Of a DNA stretch of 64,000 nucleotides, positions 1 through 9,432 are shown in pieces. The position numbers and the translations under genes were made by a program. The first letter of the stretch is position 1, and each line of letters starts with the position of its first letter. The stretch covers positions 310,001 to 374,000 of the forward strand of contig JALBYC010000012.1 of the NCBI GenBank assembly GCA_023212645.1, read 5' to 3'. Source of the stretch: Farysia itapuensis (lineage: Eukaryota > Basidiomycota > Ustilaginomycetes > Ustilaginales > Ustilaginaceae). The notes under the pieces were generated by a model. It worked only from the letters and a program-made list of their open reading frames with translations, did no database searches and was not told where the DNA came from.

Positions 1-2005
1 GATAGAGTTGAAGCGTGAAGTGGGGATTGCGACTCGCCCTCATGCTCTCCACAAAGAACCAGCCGAAACCAGAGCGATCGGGAGCGCTGCTGAGATGAAG
101 CGAAGACTTGAACAGAGACTGACTGCTGCTCTCTGCCCAAAGTTCGGAGCGCGATTCACGCAGGCGAAGCAACTGGTACACTCTTTTGGAGCAGTCGAAG
201 TCGCGTACACGAAGGAGTAGACCGAGAAGAGTGGCATGAGAGGCATAGTCGAGTGTCTCGTCCGTCAAAACGTGGTCGTGGGCTAGCAAGGTGACGGTGA
301 AGCGACGAAGCTGCACCATAAGATATCTCTGACTACCTTGAGCCTCGTTGCTCTCCGCTAATGACTTGGGAAATTGGGGGTAGTCAGAGCGTGTGGCGCC
401 CAAATTTGCAACGCTGGTAAGCACACAAGCTGAAAAAGCGTGTATGACAGAACGGTGAAGATTGGCAGTGAGTTCCAGGCCGTTCTTGGCGGCTAAGTCA
501 TAGATTCGAGCAACGAGACGAAGATCGTTGACCAAGTTCAGATGATCTTCGGCTGTCTTACTTATATGTGATGTAACGACGAGTCGCATACGCCCTGCGA
601 GTTGATGCACGGCGGTCTCGAACAGATCCTGACGAGCGGATGGTGGAAGCGCGTCATCGTGATCTGTTGCGCTTGTTAACAGGATGTGCAGGATTGGCTG
701 AAGGATACCTCGTCTTGCGAGAACGAAAGCAACTCGATCCCCAAAACCTTCCATTGCTTTCGTCGACACAATAGTTCCGGAGGAAGAGGATTGCCAAGGA
801 TGCCATCTGGGCGAAAGCTCAGATCTGTCGTCGAGACTGATATTGGAGAACACGTCTACGACATCACTTGGCTGGAAAGGTAGAAGCCATGCTAAGGTAC
901 GAGAGTCGAGGGTGTTGAGAGCCTGATGGAACACTCTGTTATAGATTTCTGCTCTGGATCGCAGAGTCAGATGCAGAGCCCGAAGCATCGGGTCGTGAAC
1001 GTCGATTCCGGCATTCGCATCGATTGGAGAAGGTAATGTCGCTGGTGGCGGACTTTCACCAGCCTGCTCGGCCAGCTTGGTCAGCAGCAGCTCGAAGGGA
1101 CGGGGATCAGGCAATTCTGCATGTCCAGCTTCCAGATCGTTTACAAGCTTTTGAAGCTGCTCCAAAGCCAAAGGTAGTTCAGACAGCCGAACGAGTGAGC
1201 AGACGAGGCGCCCGCGAAGGGCGACGTCGAAAGAGAGCAGGTGGCCGTCCACGCCGTGCTCAACTTTGCGAGCCAAAGACGTAAGAAGTTGGACGATACC
1301 CAGGCGTACAGTTTGGTGAATGCCTTGCTTTGCTCCTAGATTCAATTCCTCTTCCACAATGAGGAGGTACATTAGCCGCAGAGCTACAGAGGGTGATATG
1401 TAGGCGAGACCGTCATCAGCGAGATTGGTTGTGCTGTGGGAACTGCCAATGTGGCAGTGCTGCCTGTCGCGGTAGAGCTGGAAGATACGGTCACAGGTCT
1501 GCGTTGTCAGCTGCTTGCCTTGTTCTCGATCGACACCTCTGAGAGGCTTGCGACACTGTAACACGATTAGGAAATCTACAACGTCTCGAGACAGACTTGA
1601 CTTGTCTTGTCCAAGATTACTATAGGCAGCCCAGCTAGCATCGGCATCATGGAGCTGCAATGCTTCAGCAAGACCTTGCTGAGGCTCAGTTCGTGCTAGG
1701 AAATTCAAGTCAGGAATAGGCGGTAGGTAGCGTTCTGGTGTTGGTGGTGTCCGCCGTACAGCATTGGCACCAGACGAGCTGCCTCGACCAGGCAGAAAGT
1801 CTGGACGAGAAAAGTCGAAGTAGGAGACGGCATGGATCGACTTGCGCAACGTCCGACCAAGAAAGTGCGAGCGAGCGGAAAAGGAGGGTGGTGTTGGGGC
1901 GGTCTGTCGAAGAGTATGAACTGTAGCAAGCTCTATGCTCCGGCTGCTGGCGGACGTTTGTGGCGGCCTGCCCTTGAAGAGACAGCGCGAGCTGGCGCCG
2001 AGCAT
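1..2005 (-). CDS. Presequence-bearing helical-repeat protein, possibly PPR-like (C-terminus cut by window edge)
   Basis: One uninterrupted minus-strand frame runs from ATG at 2005 to the left edge, giving the first 668 residues with no stop. An in-frame TAG at 2042-2044 lies upstream, so 2005 is the first usable ATG. The N-terminus (MLGASSRCLFKGRPPQ) has Arg, Lys and Ser but no acidic residues, as expected of a mitochondrial presequence. The rest is Leu/Ala-rich and looks helical. Blocks such as FDCSKRVYQLLRLR resemble pentatricopeptide or other helical repeats, but I cannot register clean 35-residue units. A 13-codon upstream ORF (complement 2042..2083) precedes the start. It shares a 351-bp promoter region with the PABA synthase gene. 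The gene is well supported; a mitochondrial RNA-related role is inference. Confidence 0.75.
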   Translation of the reverse strand, partial: MLGASSRCLFKGRPPQTSASSRSIELATVHTLRQTAPTPPSFSARSHFLGRTLRKSIHAVSYFDFSRPDFLPGRGSSSGANAVRRTPPTPERYLPPIPDLNFLARTEPQQGLAEALQLHDADASWAAYSNLGQDKSSLSRDVVDFLIVLQCRKPLRGVDREQGKQLTTQTCDRIFQLYRDRQHCHIGSSHSTTNLADDGLAYISPSVALRLMYLLIVEEELNLGAKQGIHQTVRLGIVQLLTSLARKVEHGVDGHLLSFDVALRGRLVCSLVRLSELPLALEQLQKLVNDLEAGHAELPDPRPFELLLTKLAEQAGESPPPATLPSPIDANAGIDVHDPMLRALHLTLRSRAEIYNRVFHQALNTLDSRTLAWLLPFQPSDVVDVFSNISLDDRSELSPRWHPWQSSSSGTIVSTKAMEGFGDRVAFVLARRGILQPILHILLTSATDHDDALPPSARQDLFETAVHQLAGRMRLVVTSHISKTAEDHLNLVNDLRLVARIYDLAAKNGLELTANLHRSVIHAFSACVLTSVANLGATRSDYPQFPKSLAESNEAQGSQRYLMVQLRRFTVTLLAHDHVLTDETLDYASHATLLGLLLRVRDFDCSKRVYQLLRLRESRSELWAESSSQSLFKSSLHLSSAPDRSGFGWFFVESMRASRNPHFTLQLY

Positions 2006-2356
2006 CAGCTGCAGCTGTTCCCCAAGCGTGTCGAGAGCTGACTATCTCCTCCTATGCCCACGTCTTGCTGCGACTGTTGACATTTCGTGGCCAGAGCTGG
2101 TTGATGTGTGGGAGTGGCGAGAAGGAGGTGTGCTTTGTTGGACAAGAGACTTCCGCGGCGATTATAATCTTTTTCTTCCAACTTGACTGTGACTTTTTGG
2201 ATTTTTCATTTTTACTGGGTGTCGTACTGTGCACCCCTCTTGCCATTGTACAACAACTGGAGGCAACGACCAGCAGCATGTTGCAAGCAAACCCACGGAA
2301 TCGACTGAGCGATTGAAAGAGCCTTCTGTCGCTCCGGTAGGGCGACCACAGGCGCA
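2006..2356. promoter_or_regulatory. Divergent intergenic region, truncated minus-strand gene / PABA synthase
   Basis: These 351 bp separate two head-to-head genes and must hold both promoters. I see no clear TATA box. T-rich stretches lie at about 2166-2210. A short upstream ORF (complement 2042..2083) precedes the minus-strand gene. Nothing else is recognisable. Confidence 0.5.
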
Positions 2357-5191
2357 ATGCTTGCAGCCTTTCCCCGAATCCTTATCGTGGACCATTTTGA
2401 TTCATATACCCTTAACCTGCTATCTCTACTACACCCGGGCATTGAACATGGGGACGCAGAGTCAGAACTTGCACGATTGATTGATCAGCGTGTCGTCGTG
2501 CTCCCTCATACGCATCCGTTCCTACAGCCTTCTATGTTTCATCATCTGGTTCGGCCGCACGTTGATGCCATTATCATGTCGCCGGGACCGGGCACTCCCA
2601 CTAACTCTTCTGATTTTGGCACCGCCGAGCTCTTGCTCAAAGACCCAGACCTATGTCTTCCGGTGCTTGGCGTCTGTCTCGGTCATCAGGGTCTAGCAAC
2701 GGCATTCGGAGGTCGCGTCAAACGAGCTGCCAGCGTTCGCCACGGGCTTACGAGCAAACTAAAGATTGTAGCGCCGGACTCAGCGGCGAATACAAGTGGA
2801 AGGAGGGTATTCCTCCTCGATGGAGTTCCTCAAGATGCCTCTGTGATACGCTATAACAGCCTCGTTATCGACGCCGACACTTTGCCAGATTGCCTCCGGG
2901 TAACGGCCTGGAGTCATGACGATGTCTCATCAGCACCACCGCCTTTGACAGGTCGATACAGAAAGCCAGAGAGCCTATTGGGCACTGTATCGGACTTAGC
3001 TGGAACAACGCCATGTGTGTCAGCGGATTCGACTGCGTCACCAAGCACGGGCCTGATTGCAGGCGGACTTGAAGCTTCTCGGCAACTTACCGTCTCGTCA
3101 ACAAATGGGAACGGCCAGATTCAAGGCTTTGGTCTCTCCCAAGCTTCCATCATGGCTCTGGAGCACAAGACGCTTCCATTCCATGGAGTCCAATTCCACC
3201 CCGAAAGCATCGAATCTGCATACGGTCATCAAATCATGATGAATTTCTTCGAGATTGTTCGTCGCTACTGGGCCGAAGAAGCTCGATCGTCTGACAACAA
3301 GAAACGCTCAGAAGCACTTCACCGTCAGCAGATATGGAGCAACGCGGGCTTACGCCTTGCGTCTCATATAATACAAGCAGGAGAACACTGTCTTGCAACA
3401 AGCGACCGTCTAGAAAAGCCTAAAATCGACCCGCCTTCAATGACGCTCGCCGTCCATTGCTTGCCAGCACCTAGTAAAGCTGTTGAGTCGCACATGGTCG
3501 ACATATTCGATCGACTCTTTCGCAATGCGAGTCCTATTGGGGCCGTGTGGCTGGATAGCGCTCGCCAAAAGGACCCGCACAGCCGATACAGCTACATGGC
3601 AATTCCTTCCTTCGCGCTTTCTTACAATAGCATCAAGCAGCAGCTGACCATCTCTGCCAACGAAAACACCTCGCACACAATGCCGCTACCCTCTGGCGTC
3701 TCTTCTTTCTGGGACTACATGAACATACTGCAGCGCGAGATGCAGGCTTGCACATCGTCACCGAACGAGCTGATGCAGACAGGTCCTGAATCTGCACATG
3801 GGAATCTCTTTCGATGCGGGTTTACCGGCTACTGGGGATATGAGATGAAGAACGAAAGTCTTGGCTTGGACAGATCCTCCTCTTGCGACTCGGAAAACGA
3901 TTTTGACGCTGAATTCTTCTTTTGCAATCGCGTACTTGCATTTGACCACAAATGTAACGAATGGATTCTCTTCGCCTACGTCGCCTCCGAGGAGCACCAC
4001 CACCACTCTTCCACTCCAAGTAGCCTGAAAGAGCTACAGAAGGTTTTGTGCAGAGTTCGTCAAGAAGGAGCTCATCTGGCTCATATCGGCGAGCCGATCG
4101 CTGAGGCAGAATCCTGGTTCGACACTGTGGTCGACGTGCTTCAAGAGTGCGATCATAGACCGGCACTGACGAAACAGACACCAGCTCAAGCCAAAGTGCC
4201 TCTCCTGCGCCCGAGCATATCAGCAGAAGACTACATGGAGCAGATTGAATCGGCCCGGGAGCTTATTGCCGCTGGAGAGAGCTACGAGCTCTGCATGACG
4301 AACCAATTCCACGGTCAGCTTCCAGCATCTTCGCCTGACGGTGCTGACGATTATGACCACTTTGCGCTCTACTGCCAGCTGCGAGCGCGCAACCCCGCCC
4401 CTTACTCGGCCTACATGCGACTACCTCTATTCGGCAAATCCCAACAATGTCGAGCACGTGCCATTCTTAGCACAAGCCCGGAGCGGTTCGTCCGCATCCA
4501 GCAAGACGGTCATGTCGAAATGAAACCGATCAAAGGCACGCTGGCTCGTGCTGGTTACGGATCAGACGAAAAAGCCATGCGCGCCGGCACTGGGACTGTC
4601 GCCGAAGAAGCTATGAAGCGCAAGTGGCGCTTTGCCACCGACGAGCGACGAAGAGCCACACTCTCGGCTGATGTCAAGGAACGAGCTGAAAATCTGATGA
4701 TTGTCGATCTCATTCGCGCCGATCTGTATTCCTTCTGCCAGTCCGACAGCGTCGGTGTGCCCAAGTTAATGCAGGTCGAGTCTTACGAGACGGTGCATCA
4801 GCTCGTGACGACCGTCACTGGTCAACTCAAAGCTGGCGTGGGCACGGTCGAAGCAATCCGACGTTGCTTCCCGCCAGGCAGCATGACAGGCGCACCGAAA
4901 AGGCGCAGCGTTCAGCTTCTCGAACGACTCGAACTCAATCTCGCCGATGCTGAGCGCAATACTGCACTTCGGGCAAGACGTGGCATCTACTCCGGCGCCC
5001 TCGGCTGGATGGGAGTAGACGGTGCCGCCGACTTTTCCGTCATCATACGGACCTTGATCGCCGATGGGGACAAAGTGTCCATCGGCGCAGGTGGAGCTAT
5101 CACTTACCTTTCCGACGCTGAGAAGGAATGGCAGGAAGTGCTTGACAAAGTCAACGCCCTCGCAGTCGTCGACACTGCCGAATCTCCCTAA
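2357..5191 (+). CDS. ABZ1: Bifunctional para-aminobenzoate (aminodeoxychorismate) synthase
   Basis: This 944-residue protein fuses a class I glutamine amidotransferase to a chorismate-binding PabB domain. It makes 4-amino-4-deoxychorismate from chorismate and glutamine in folate synthesis. The amidotransferase starts at residue 8 (ILIVDHFDSYTLNLL) and has the nucleophile Cys107 in LGVCLGHQG and the His281/Glu283 pair in QFHPES. About 80 extra low-complexity residues sit between these landmarks. The synthase half (about 385-940) has MKPIKGT with Lys726; the PIKGT form marks PabB, whereas anthranilate synthase has PIAGT. It also has PPGSMTGAPK, and GAGGAITYLSD near the end. The fused layout matches fungal Abz1. 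No intron is needed. It is convergent with the dioxygenase gene. Confidence 0.95.
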   Translation: MLAAFPRILIVDHFDSYTLNLLSLLHPGIEHGDAESELARLIDQRVVVLPHTHPFLQPSMFHHLVRPHVDAIIMSPGPGTPTNSSDFGTAELLLKDPDLCLPVLGVCLGHQGLATAFGGRVKRAASVRHGLTSKLKIVAPDSAANTSGRRVFLLDGVPQDASVIRYNSLVIDADTLPDCLRVTAWSHDDVSSAPPPLTGRYRKPESLLGTVSDLAGTTPCVSADSTASPSTGLIAGGLEASRQLTVSSTNGNGQIQGFGLSQASIMALEHKTLPFHGVQFHPESIESAYGHQIMMNFFEIVRRYWAEEARSSDNKKRSEALHRQQIWSNAGLRLASHIIQAGEHCLATSDRLEKPKIDPPSMTLAVHCLPAPSKAVESHMVDIFDRLFRNASPIGAVWLDSARQKDPHSRYSYMAIPSFALSYNSIKQQLTISANENTSHTMPLPSGVSSFWDYMNILQREMQACTSSPNELMQTGPESAHGNLFRCGFTGYWGYEMKNESLGLDRSSSCDSENDFDAEFFFCNRVLAFDHKCNEWILFAYVASEEHHHHSSTPSSLKELQKVLCRVRQEGAHLAHIGEPIAEAESWFDTVVDVLQECDHRPALTKQTPAQAKVPLLRPSISAEDYMEQIESARELIAAGESYELCMTNQFHGQLPASSPDGADDYDHFALYCQLRARNPAPYSAYMRLPLFGKSQQCRARAILSTSPERFVRIQQDGHVEMKPIKGTLARAGYGSDEKAMRAGTGTVAEEAMKRKWRFATDERRRATLSADVKERAENLMIVDLIRADLYSFCQSDSVGVPKLMQVESYETVHQLVTTVTGQLKAGVGTVEAIRRCFPPGSMTGAPKRRSVQLLERLELNLADAERNTALRARRGIYSGALGWMGVDGAADFSVIIRTLIADGDKVSIGAGGAITYLSDAEKEWQEVLDKVNALAVVDTAESP

Positions 5192-5565
5192 GCGCTTGTC
5201 TCCGCTGTTTTCACCAAAAATCAATCTCCCCGCACACTATTGGACCTCTTCTAATCGCATCTAGACAAGATACAACATTGGCCAAACAACACACCAGTCG
5301 TCCAGCATATGTATTTACAATTATTTTTATTTCAGTGAAGGAGGCAAGAAGACTATCAGCAAACGAGCGGGTTTTGGGCTTGGGAGATATGCTGGTTGAA
5401 CAGCACCTGATTGCGAACTAGACCGTTGAGTGTCAAGATTTACGTAAAGTAGCAATGTGACTGAGAACGCGAGAAGGTGGGTGAAGTGATGGCATCGACA
5501 TCACTTTCACCCAGAGGAAGCCAGCAATGAGGGTCTTCAGCTTGGCTTGGGTACTCGTGCTGAGA
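5192..5565. other. Convergent intergenic region, PABA synthase / dioxygenase
   Basis: These 374 bp hold both 3' UTRs. On the minus strand an AATAAA-type signal inside an A/T-rich stretch (complement 5326..5331) lies about 235 nt past the dioxygenase stop and could direct its polyadenylation. I see no gene. Confidence 0.35.
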
Positions 5566-7299
5566 TTAACCGACACCGTCGCAGCCGACAGCTCCTCGCT
5601 TCATGCTCTTGGGTTCGCCAAGCATGCCTCGGCCTTTTTCGACATCTCCGCCATAGGTTTGGATTCGCTTTTCCTTCTCAGCGAGAAGCTCGGCAACCTC
5701 TCTTTCCAGCAGTCTTCGCTGGGCAGAAGCGCGTTTGCCCGAGGCCATGACACCCTCAAGCAGCTCGAGGTCCGAGATTCGGCGATCGCCGTCAGATTTG
5801 GCGGCGCCAAGTGCAGCTTCGTCTTTGGCATTGAATTCGTTAAAGCTCTCCTCGAGCACCTTGAGCACAACGCTCAGGTTGTTGGGCAGGTACTGGAGGA
5901 TAGGGCTGCCTCCGGTGGCAATGTCGTATGTGCTGCGCTGGATGATGTACGACTTGGTAAACATCCAGTGTCTGTTACGGAACTCTCGGATTTGGTCTAC
6001 GAGCAAGATGTACAGAGCTTTGGAGCGGGCGCTGCCAGAAAGAGCAAAGTTGCGGACGCCAGCTAGAGTTGCTCTTGCCTCGAGCTGCTGCAAGAATTCG
6101 CGCTGGTTCTTGGGCCGGTAGGTCCTGAAATCTCGAAGGGTCTTGGTCAGCTCGTTGTTGGGCATGTGAGCGGTAATTTCGAGCAAGTTGTCACCGGTAG
6201 GGACGATCGAGTCGTTGGCACCAGATTCGCCGCGGAAGAACTGCGCTTCGTCAGACACTCCCTCATACATGACGCCCTCGGGGAACATGGCGTTCATCTT
6301 CTTGGGACCGGTGCCGAAGATGAAGCTTCGGTACTTGAGATAGTCAGCTGGAAGCGAGCGAGCCCACATTGTCTCCATGCTCAGATTGATCTTGCGGTAG
6401 GTGACCAGCAGGCGCTCAAAGGCATCCTCGAACGCCGCAGCATCCTTGTTGTTGCAAGCTCGAAGGGCATCCTCCGTGGCCGAAACAAGCTTGGCAGTGT
6501 AGCTGACCATCTCAACATGGACAAGAATAAATCCTCGCTCCGAACCCGATGCATCCTCGAAAGATCGGATGAGCTCCATGTTGTCAAACGAATATTTGCC
6601 GGCATTGCCTTTGTAGTTGGGGTTCTTGCAGCGGTAGTTGACAAGGGCGTAGGAGGAAGCATACTCCATGTATGGGAAATGGCCGAGCTTGTCGGCAAGC
6701 TTCTTCAGTGGCACTGCCAGTTGGCGAGGAAGAACGTCTCTACCTTGAGCGTAAAAGCCAGTCTGACGGAAAGCCTGGTCGACGGGCTCAAGAAGGTAGG
6801 CCGAAGTGGCGAAGCAGTAGTCACGGAACAGAGCCGCCAGAAGGTGCGAGTTGCCAGATTCGATAGCTGCATCCACCGCCTTGGCCTCAGATCCATCCGG
6901 GTGAAGCTCGTCGAGCACGGCCGCCCCAAAATCACCAGTCGCGAGCAAGCCCTTGGCACGGTTTCCAGCAGCATCAGCAGGCTGGTGAATTGTCATCCTG
7001 TCCAGCAGTGAAGACAGACCGGAGAAGGCCTTGGGCAGGGTGGCAAGCGGGTCCTCTCTAGGCAGGAAGCCGCGTTCTCGCGAAATGACAAAAGGAGGGA
7101 GCTTAGAGATGGCGTCCTTGTCGTTGGACTTGACGGCTTCGAGTTCTTCGAGCAGATAAGGCTCCACATCGACGGAAATGCCAGCGGGCCGAGGCGTAGC
7201 TGCGTCAGATACTTGGGCAAATATCCGCCGCGCCGCTACAGACGCAGCTAGACTGTTGGCGGCCTGTTGCAGACCGCGGCTTCTCACACTGGGCAGCAT
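5566..7299 (-). CDS. Indoleamine 2,3-dioxygenase family protein, divergent
   Basis: The 577-residue product matches the heme-dependent IDO family, which opens the tryptophan indole ring (kynurenine/NAD pathway). Family blocks seen: FPEGVMYEGV, FFRGESGANDS, and the proximal heme-ligand region FRNRHWMFTKSYI with His444. Two usual features differ. The PP-x-HR-x-FL block reads PKNQREFL, and the position matching human IDO1 Phe226 appears to be Asp (ADYLKYRSF), with the nearby Arg kept. Basidiomycetes are known to carry several IDO paralogs, some with very low activity, and this may be one. The first ~40 residues from this ATG (MLPSVRSRGLQQAANSLAAS) look like a mitochondrial presequence. The frame stays open upstream to 7602, but that stretch spans a TATA-like site and is hydrophobic and unlike the family, so 7299 is preferred. 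Confidence 0.85.
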   Translation of the reverse strand: MLPSVRSRGLQQAANSLAASVAARRIFAQVSDAATPRPAGISVDVEPYLLEELEAVKSNDKDAISKLPPFVISRERGFLPREDPLATLPKAFSGLSSLLDRMTIHQPADAAGNRAKGLLATGDFGAAVLDELHPDGSEAKAVDAAIESGNSHLLAALFRDYCFATSAYLLEPVDQAFRQTGFYAQGRDVLPRQLAVPLKKLADKLGHFPYMEYASSYALVNYRCKNPNYKGNAGKYSFDNMELIRSFEDASGSERGFILVHVEMVSYTAKLVSATEDALRACNNKDAAAFEDAFERLLVTYRKINLSMETMWARSLPADYLKYRSFIFGTGPKKMNAMFPEGVMYEGVSDEAQFFRGESGANDSIVPTGDNLLEITAHMPNNELTKTLRDFRTYRPKNQREFLQQLEARATLAGVRNFALSGSARSKALYILLVDQIREFRNRHWMFTKSYIIQRSTYDIATGGSPILQYLPNNLSVVLKVLEESFNEFNAKDEAALGAAKSDGDRRISDLELLEGVMASGKRASAQRRLLEREVAELLAEKEKRIQTYGGDVEKGRGMLGEPKSMKRGAVGCDGVG

Positions 7300-7755
7300 C
7301 TTTTGATACGGGTTGTGGACAGTGTGGTGGATGATGTGGGGGTAAGAAGAGATAAGAAGGCACAGACGTGGAACAACACAGGCTATCTTAAGAACTGTCG
7401 AGAATGCTATTCCAATGCAGACATCTCGCCGAGGGGATAACGCGTGCACGGCATTGGCATAGACCCATCCGCTGACGAACACAAGAGAGGGAAAGGAAAA
7501 GGCCCAGGAAATGGCCCGGATTTGAGTGTGATATATAAGCTCAAGATTCCGGCGAAAGGCCCACCCTATCACGAGGGCCAAATTATGGATAAGGCAGCGC
7601 AAAACACACGCGAGCTGTCAAGTGCTGCACTAAAAAAAGCCCGTTCTTTGGCCCGTCCCGGTCAAATACCCGTCCCACTCCACGATCCTCGACCGAAATT
7701 TTGAGAACCCTGTCAGTCAAGCATGCGCTTCCATTCCGATTCGCGCAGAACTAAG
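7300..7755. promoter_or_regulatory. Dioxygenase upstream region with TATA-like element
   Basis: These 456 bp lie between the stop of the ankyrin gene and the ATG of the dioxygenase, both on the minus strand. A TATATA core lies at 7531-7537, about 235 bp upstream of the chosen dioxygenase start. An A-rich run occurs near 7630. No other gene is evident. Confidence 0.4.
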
Positions 7756-9432
7756 TTAGTGGGGAACGCGCGGGGATCCATCGAGGCTCGATTCTGCGAG
7801 TGTGGCGTGTCTGGGCTGTGGAGACCGCTCATTTCTTACTGTGCGGCTAGAAATGCTGTACGGGCTGTCGCCTCGTGGTGGAATCACCAGGGGCGGGGTG
7901 TCAATCCGACCAGGCACAATGCCTGCCTGCGGGGTAGCGCTGCGGAATAGCGACATGGCTGCTGCGTCTTGCATTCTTACCTTGTCTGCACTGGGTACAA
8001 CTGCATCGCTGTGCTGTACGGCGAATAGGCTTGGACTCGGTGTGCGATGCACGACGCTCCGGTTGGGTGAAATGTTGAGGGACGCCTGACGGACAGGTTG
8101 CAGCCCGCTTTGAGGGGTAGACGTCTCCGAAGCTGCCCAAGATTGCTGATGGGTTGGAGTCCTGGGCAGGGGAGCGACAATTGTACCGTCGCCTTGTACT
8201 TGTGACGGCAAACCGGCAACGGATCGAGGTGAAGGGGCCTTTTCACCGTAGAGATCGGATATCGGACCCTGCGTCCACTGCAGTGATCCGGTGCCTCCTT
8301 GGCGTACTGGTGGCGAGGCAGCAAGACCACGCGTTGCCGGAAACAAATTCTGTCCAGGTTGCGCAAAAGTCTTTTCGGGAGTCCAGTCACCATAGAGCAA
8401 CGAGTCAGCATCGCTATCGCGATCGGTAATCGAAGCTGCTGACGGCCGACCAAGAGAAGAGGGAGCGAATGATTTGCTTCTAGGGCGAAAATCATCACGG
8501 CTGTGTGCATCGTCGCCATTGTATGTAACAGACGTTCCAGGTGCTGTAGGGCGACGTTCTTTCCGCCTGTCGAAACGAGACCTTCCGTACAGTTCCAAAG
8601 CGGCCTTGACGCTGTGTGAGAATGCATAATCAGCCGCGGTAGATCCGTCGTCGTTTTGCGTTGCAAAGGAGCAGCCGCACTCGATCAAGAAGTGCACTAT
8701 TGGCAAGTGACCCCAGGCAGATGCAAAATGGAGTGCAGTGTTACCAGCTCGGTCTTGCAGATCCACGCTAGCTCCAATCTCTATCAATCGTCGAGTAACC
8801 TCCTCGAACCCTTTGATACACGCGATTTGGAGCGCTGAACGTCGTTCGAACAGCGTCTCAGCATCCACAAGATCTGCAATGGAGGGAACGACGCTGGAGA
8901 CGCTGGACGAGTAGGTCTGAATAATGTCTGGGCGATCATAGAATGCTGCAAGATGCAGCACGCTATTTCCCTCTGCGTCGAGACTAGGCCCTTTGTGTTC
9001 ATGGCCCATGTCGAGCAACCACTGAATCATCTCAATGTCAGCATGATGCTTAACAGCCAGTATGAGGCTGCTCTCTGAGCAGACGCCAGTGTCAGACATC
9101 GTTGGTTCGGGAGTCGCTAAAGAGTATTTGCGATGATGGTGCCTGGACGTCGGGCTAGTATTACATATCGGCTCGACGTTCCGTACATCAAATGGATTTG
9201 TTGACGATGGCCTTTGCGCTCGAGCAGCTCGCAAAGCAGCTTTCGGCGGATTCGGGCTGGACAAACCCGGCGGTTCCAGAGCTTTGTATGCCGATGGGCG
9301 TCTATGCATCTGCAGATCGAAAGCTCGTGTCGCAATACGCTGTGCAAGCTCCAGATCATTCTGCTGTATGGCTTTCTTGAATCGCTGGCTCAAAGTCGTT
9401 CTGGGTGTAGAAGGGCTCGTGAATGACGGCAT
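7756..9432 (-). CDS. Ankyrin-repeat protein, Avo2-like (candidate TORC2 subunit)
   Basis: A 558-residue protein with a short N-terminal helical segment (TTLSQRFKKAIQQNDLELAQRI), three to four ankyrin repeats at about residues 120-290, and a long Ser/Pro/Arg-rich tail. Repeat signatures include GNSVLHLAAFYDRPDII, RSALQIACIKGFEEVTRRLIEIGA and GNTALHFASAWGHLPIVHFLI. The small N-terminal domain, one ankyrin block and a disordered phospho-type tail resemble fungal Avo2, a nonessential TORC2 component; that link is inference. The start at 9432 (MPSFTSPSTPRTT) is preferred over an in-frame ATG at 9483, which would only add a hydrophobic 17-residue leader. Confidence 0.75.
   Translation of the reverse strand: MPSFTSPSTPRTTLSQRFKKAIQQNDLELAQRIATRAFDLQMHRRPSAYKALEPPGLSSPNPPKAALRAARAQRPSSTNPFDVRNVEPICNTSPTSRHHHRKYSLATPEPTMSDTGVCSESSLILAVKHHADIEMIQWLLDMGHEHKGPSLDAEGNSVLHLAAFYDRPDIIQTYSSSVSSVVPSIADLVDAETLFERRSALQIACIKGFEEVTRRLIEIGASVDLQDRAGNTALHFASAWGHLPIVHFLIECGCSFATQNDDGSTAADYAFSHSVKAALELYGRSRFDRRKERRPTAPGTSVTYNGDDAHSRDDFRPRSKSFAPSSLGRPSAASITDRDSDADSLLYGDWTPEKTFAQPGQNLFPATRGLAASPPVRQGGTGSLQWTQGPISDLYGEKAPSPRSVAGLPSQVQGDGTIVAPLPRTPTHQQSWAASETSTPQSGLQPVRQASLNISPNRSVVHRTPSPSLFAVQHSDAVVPSADKVRMQDAAAMSLFRSATPQAGIVPGRIDTPPLVIPPRGDSPYSISSRTVRNERSPQPRHATLAESSLDGSPRVPH

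Noticed and set aside
6166..7011. 281-residue plus-strand open frame antisense to the dioxygenase
   Set aside because: Shadow of the IDO coding frame; composition is not protein-like and no domain is seen.
7300..7602. 101-residue in-frame N-terminal extension of the dioxygenase
   Set aside because: Crosses a TATA-like element and does not resemble the IDO family; the start at 7299 gives a plausible leader and full domain.
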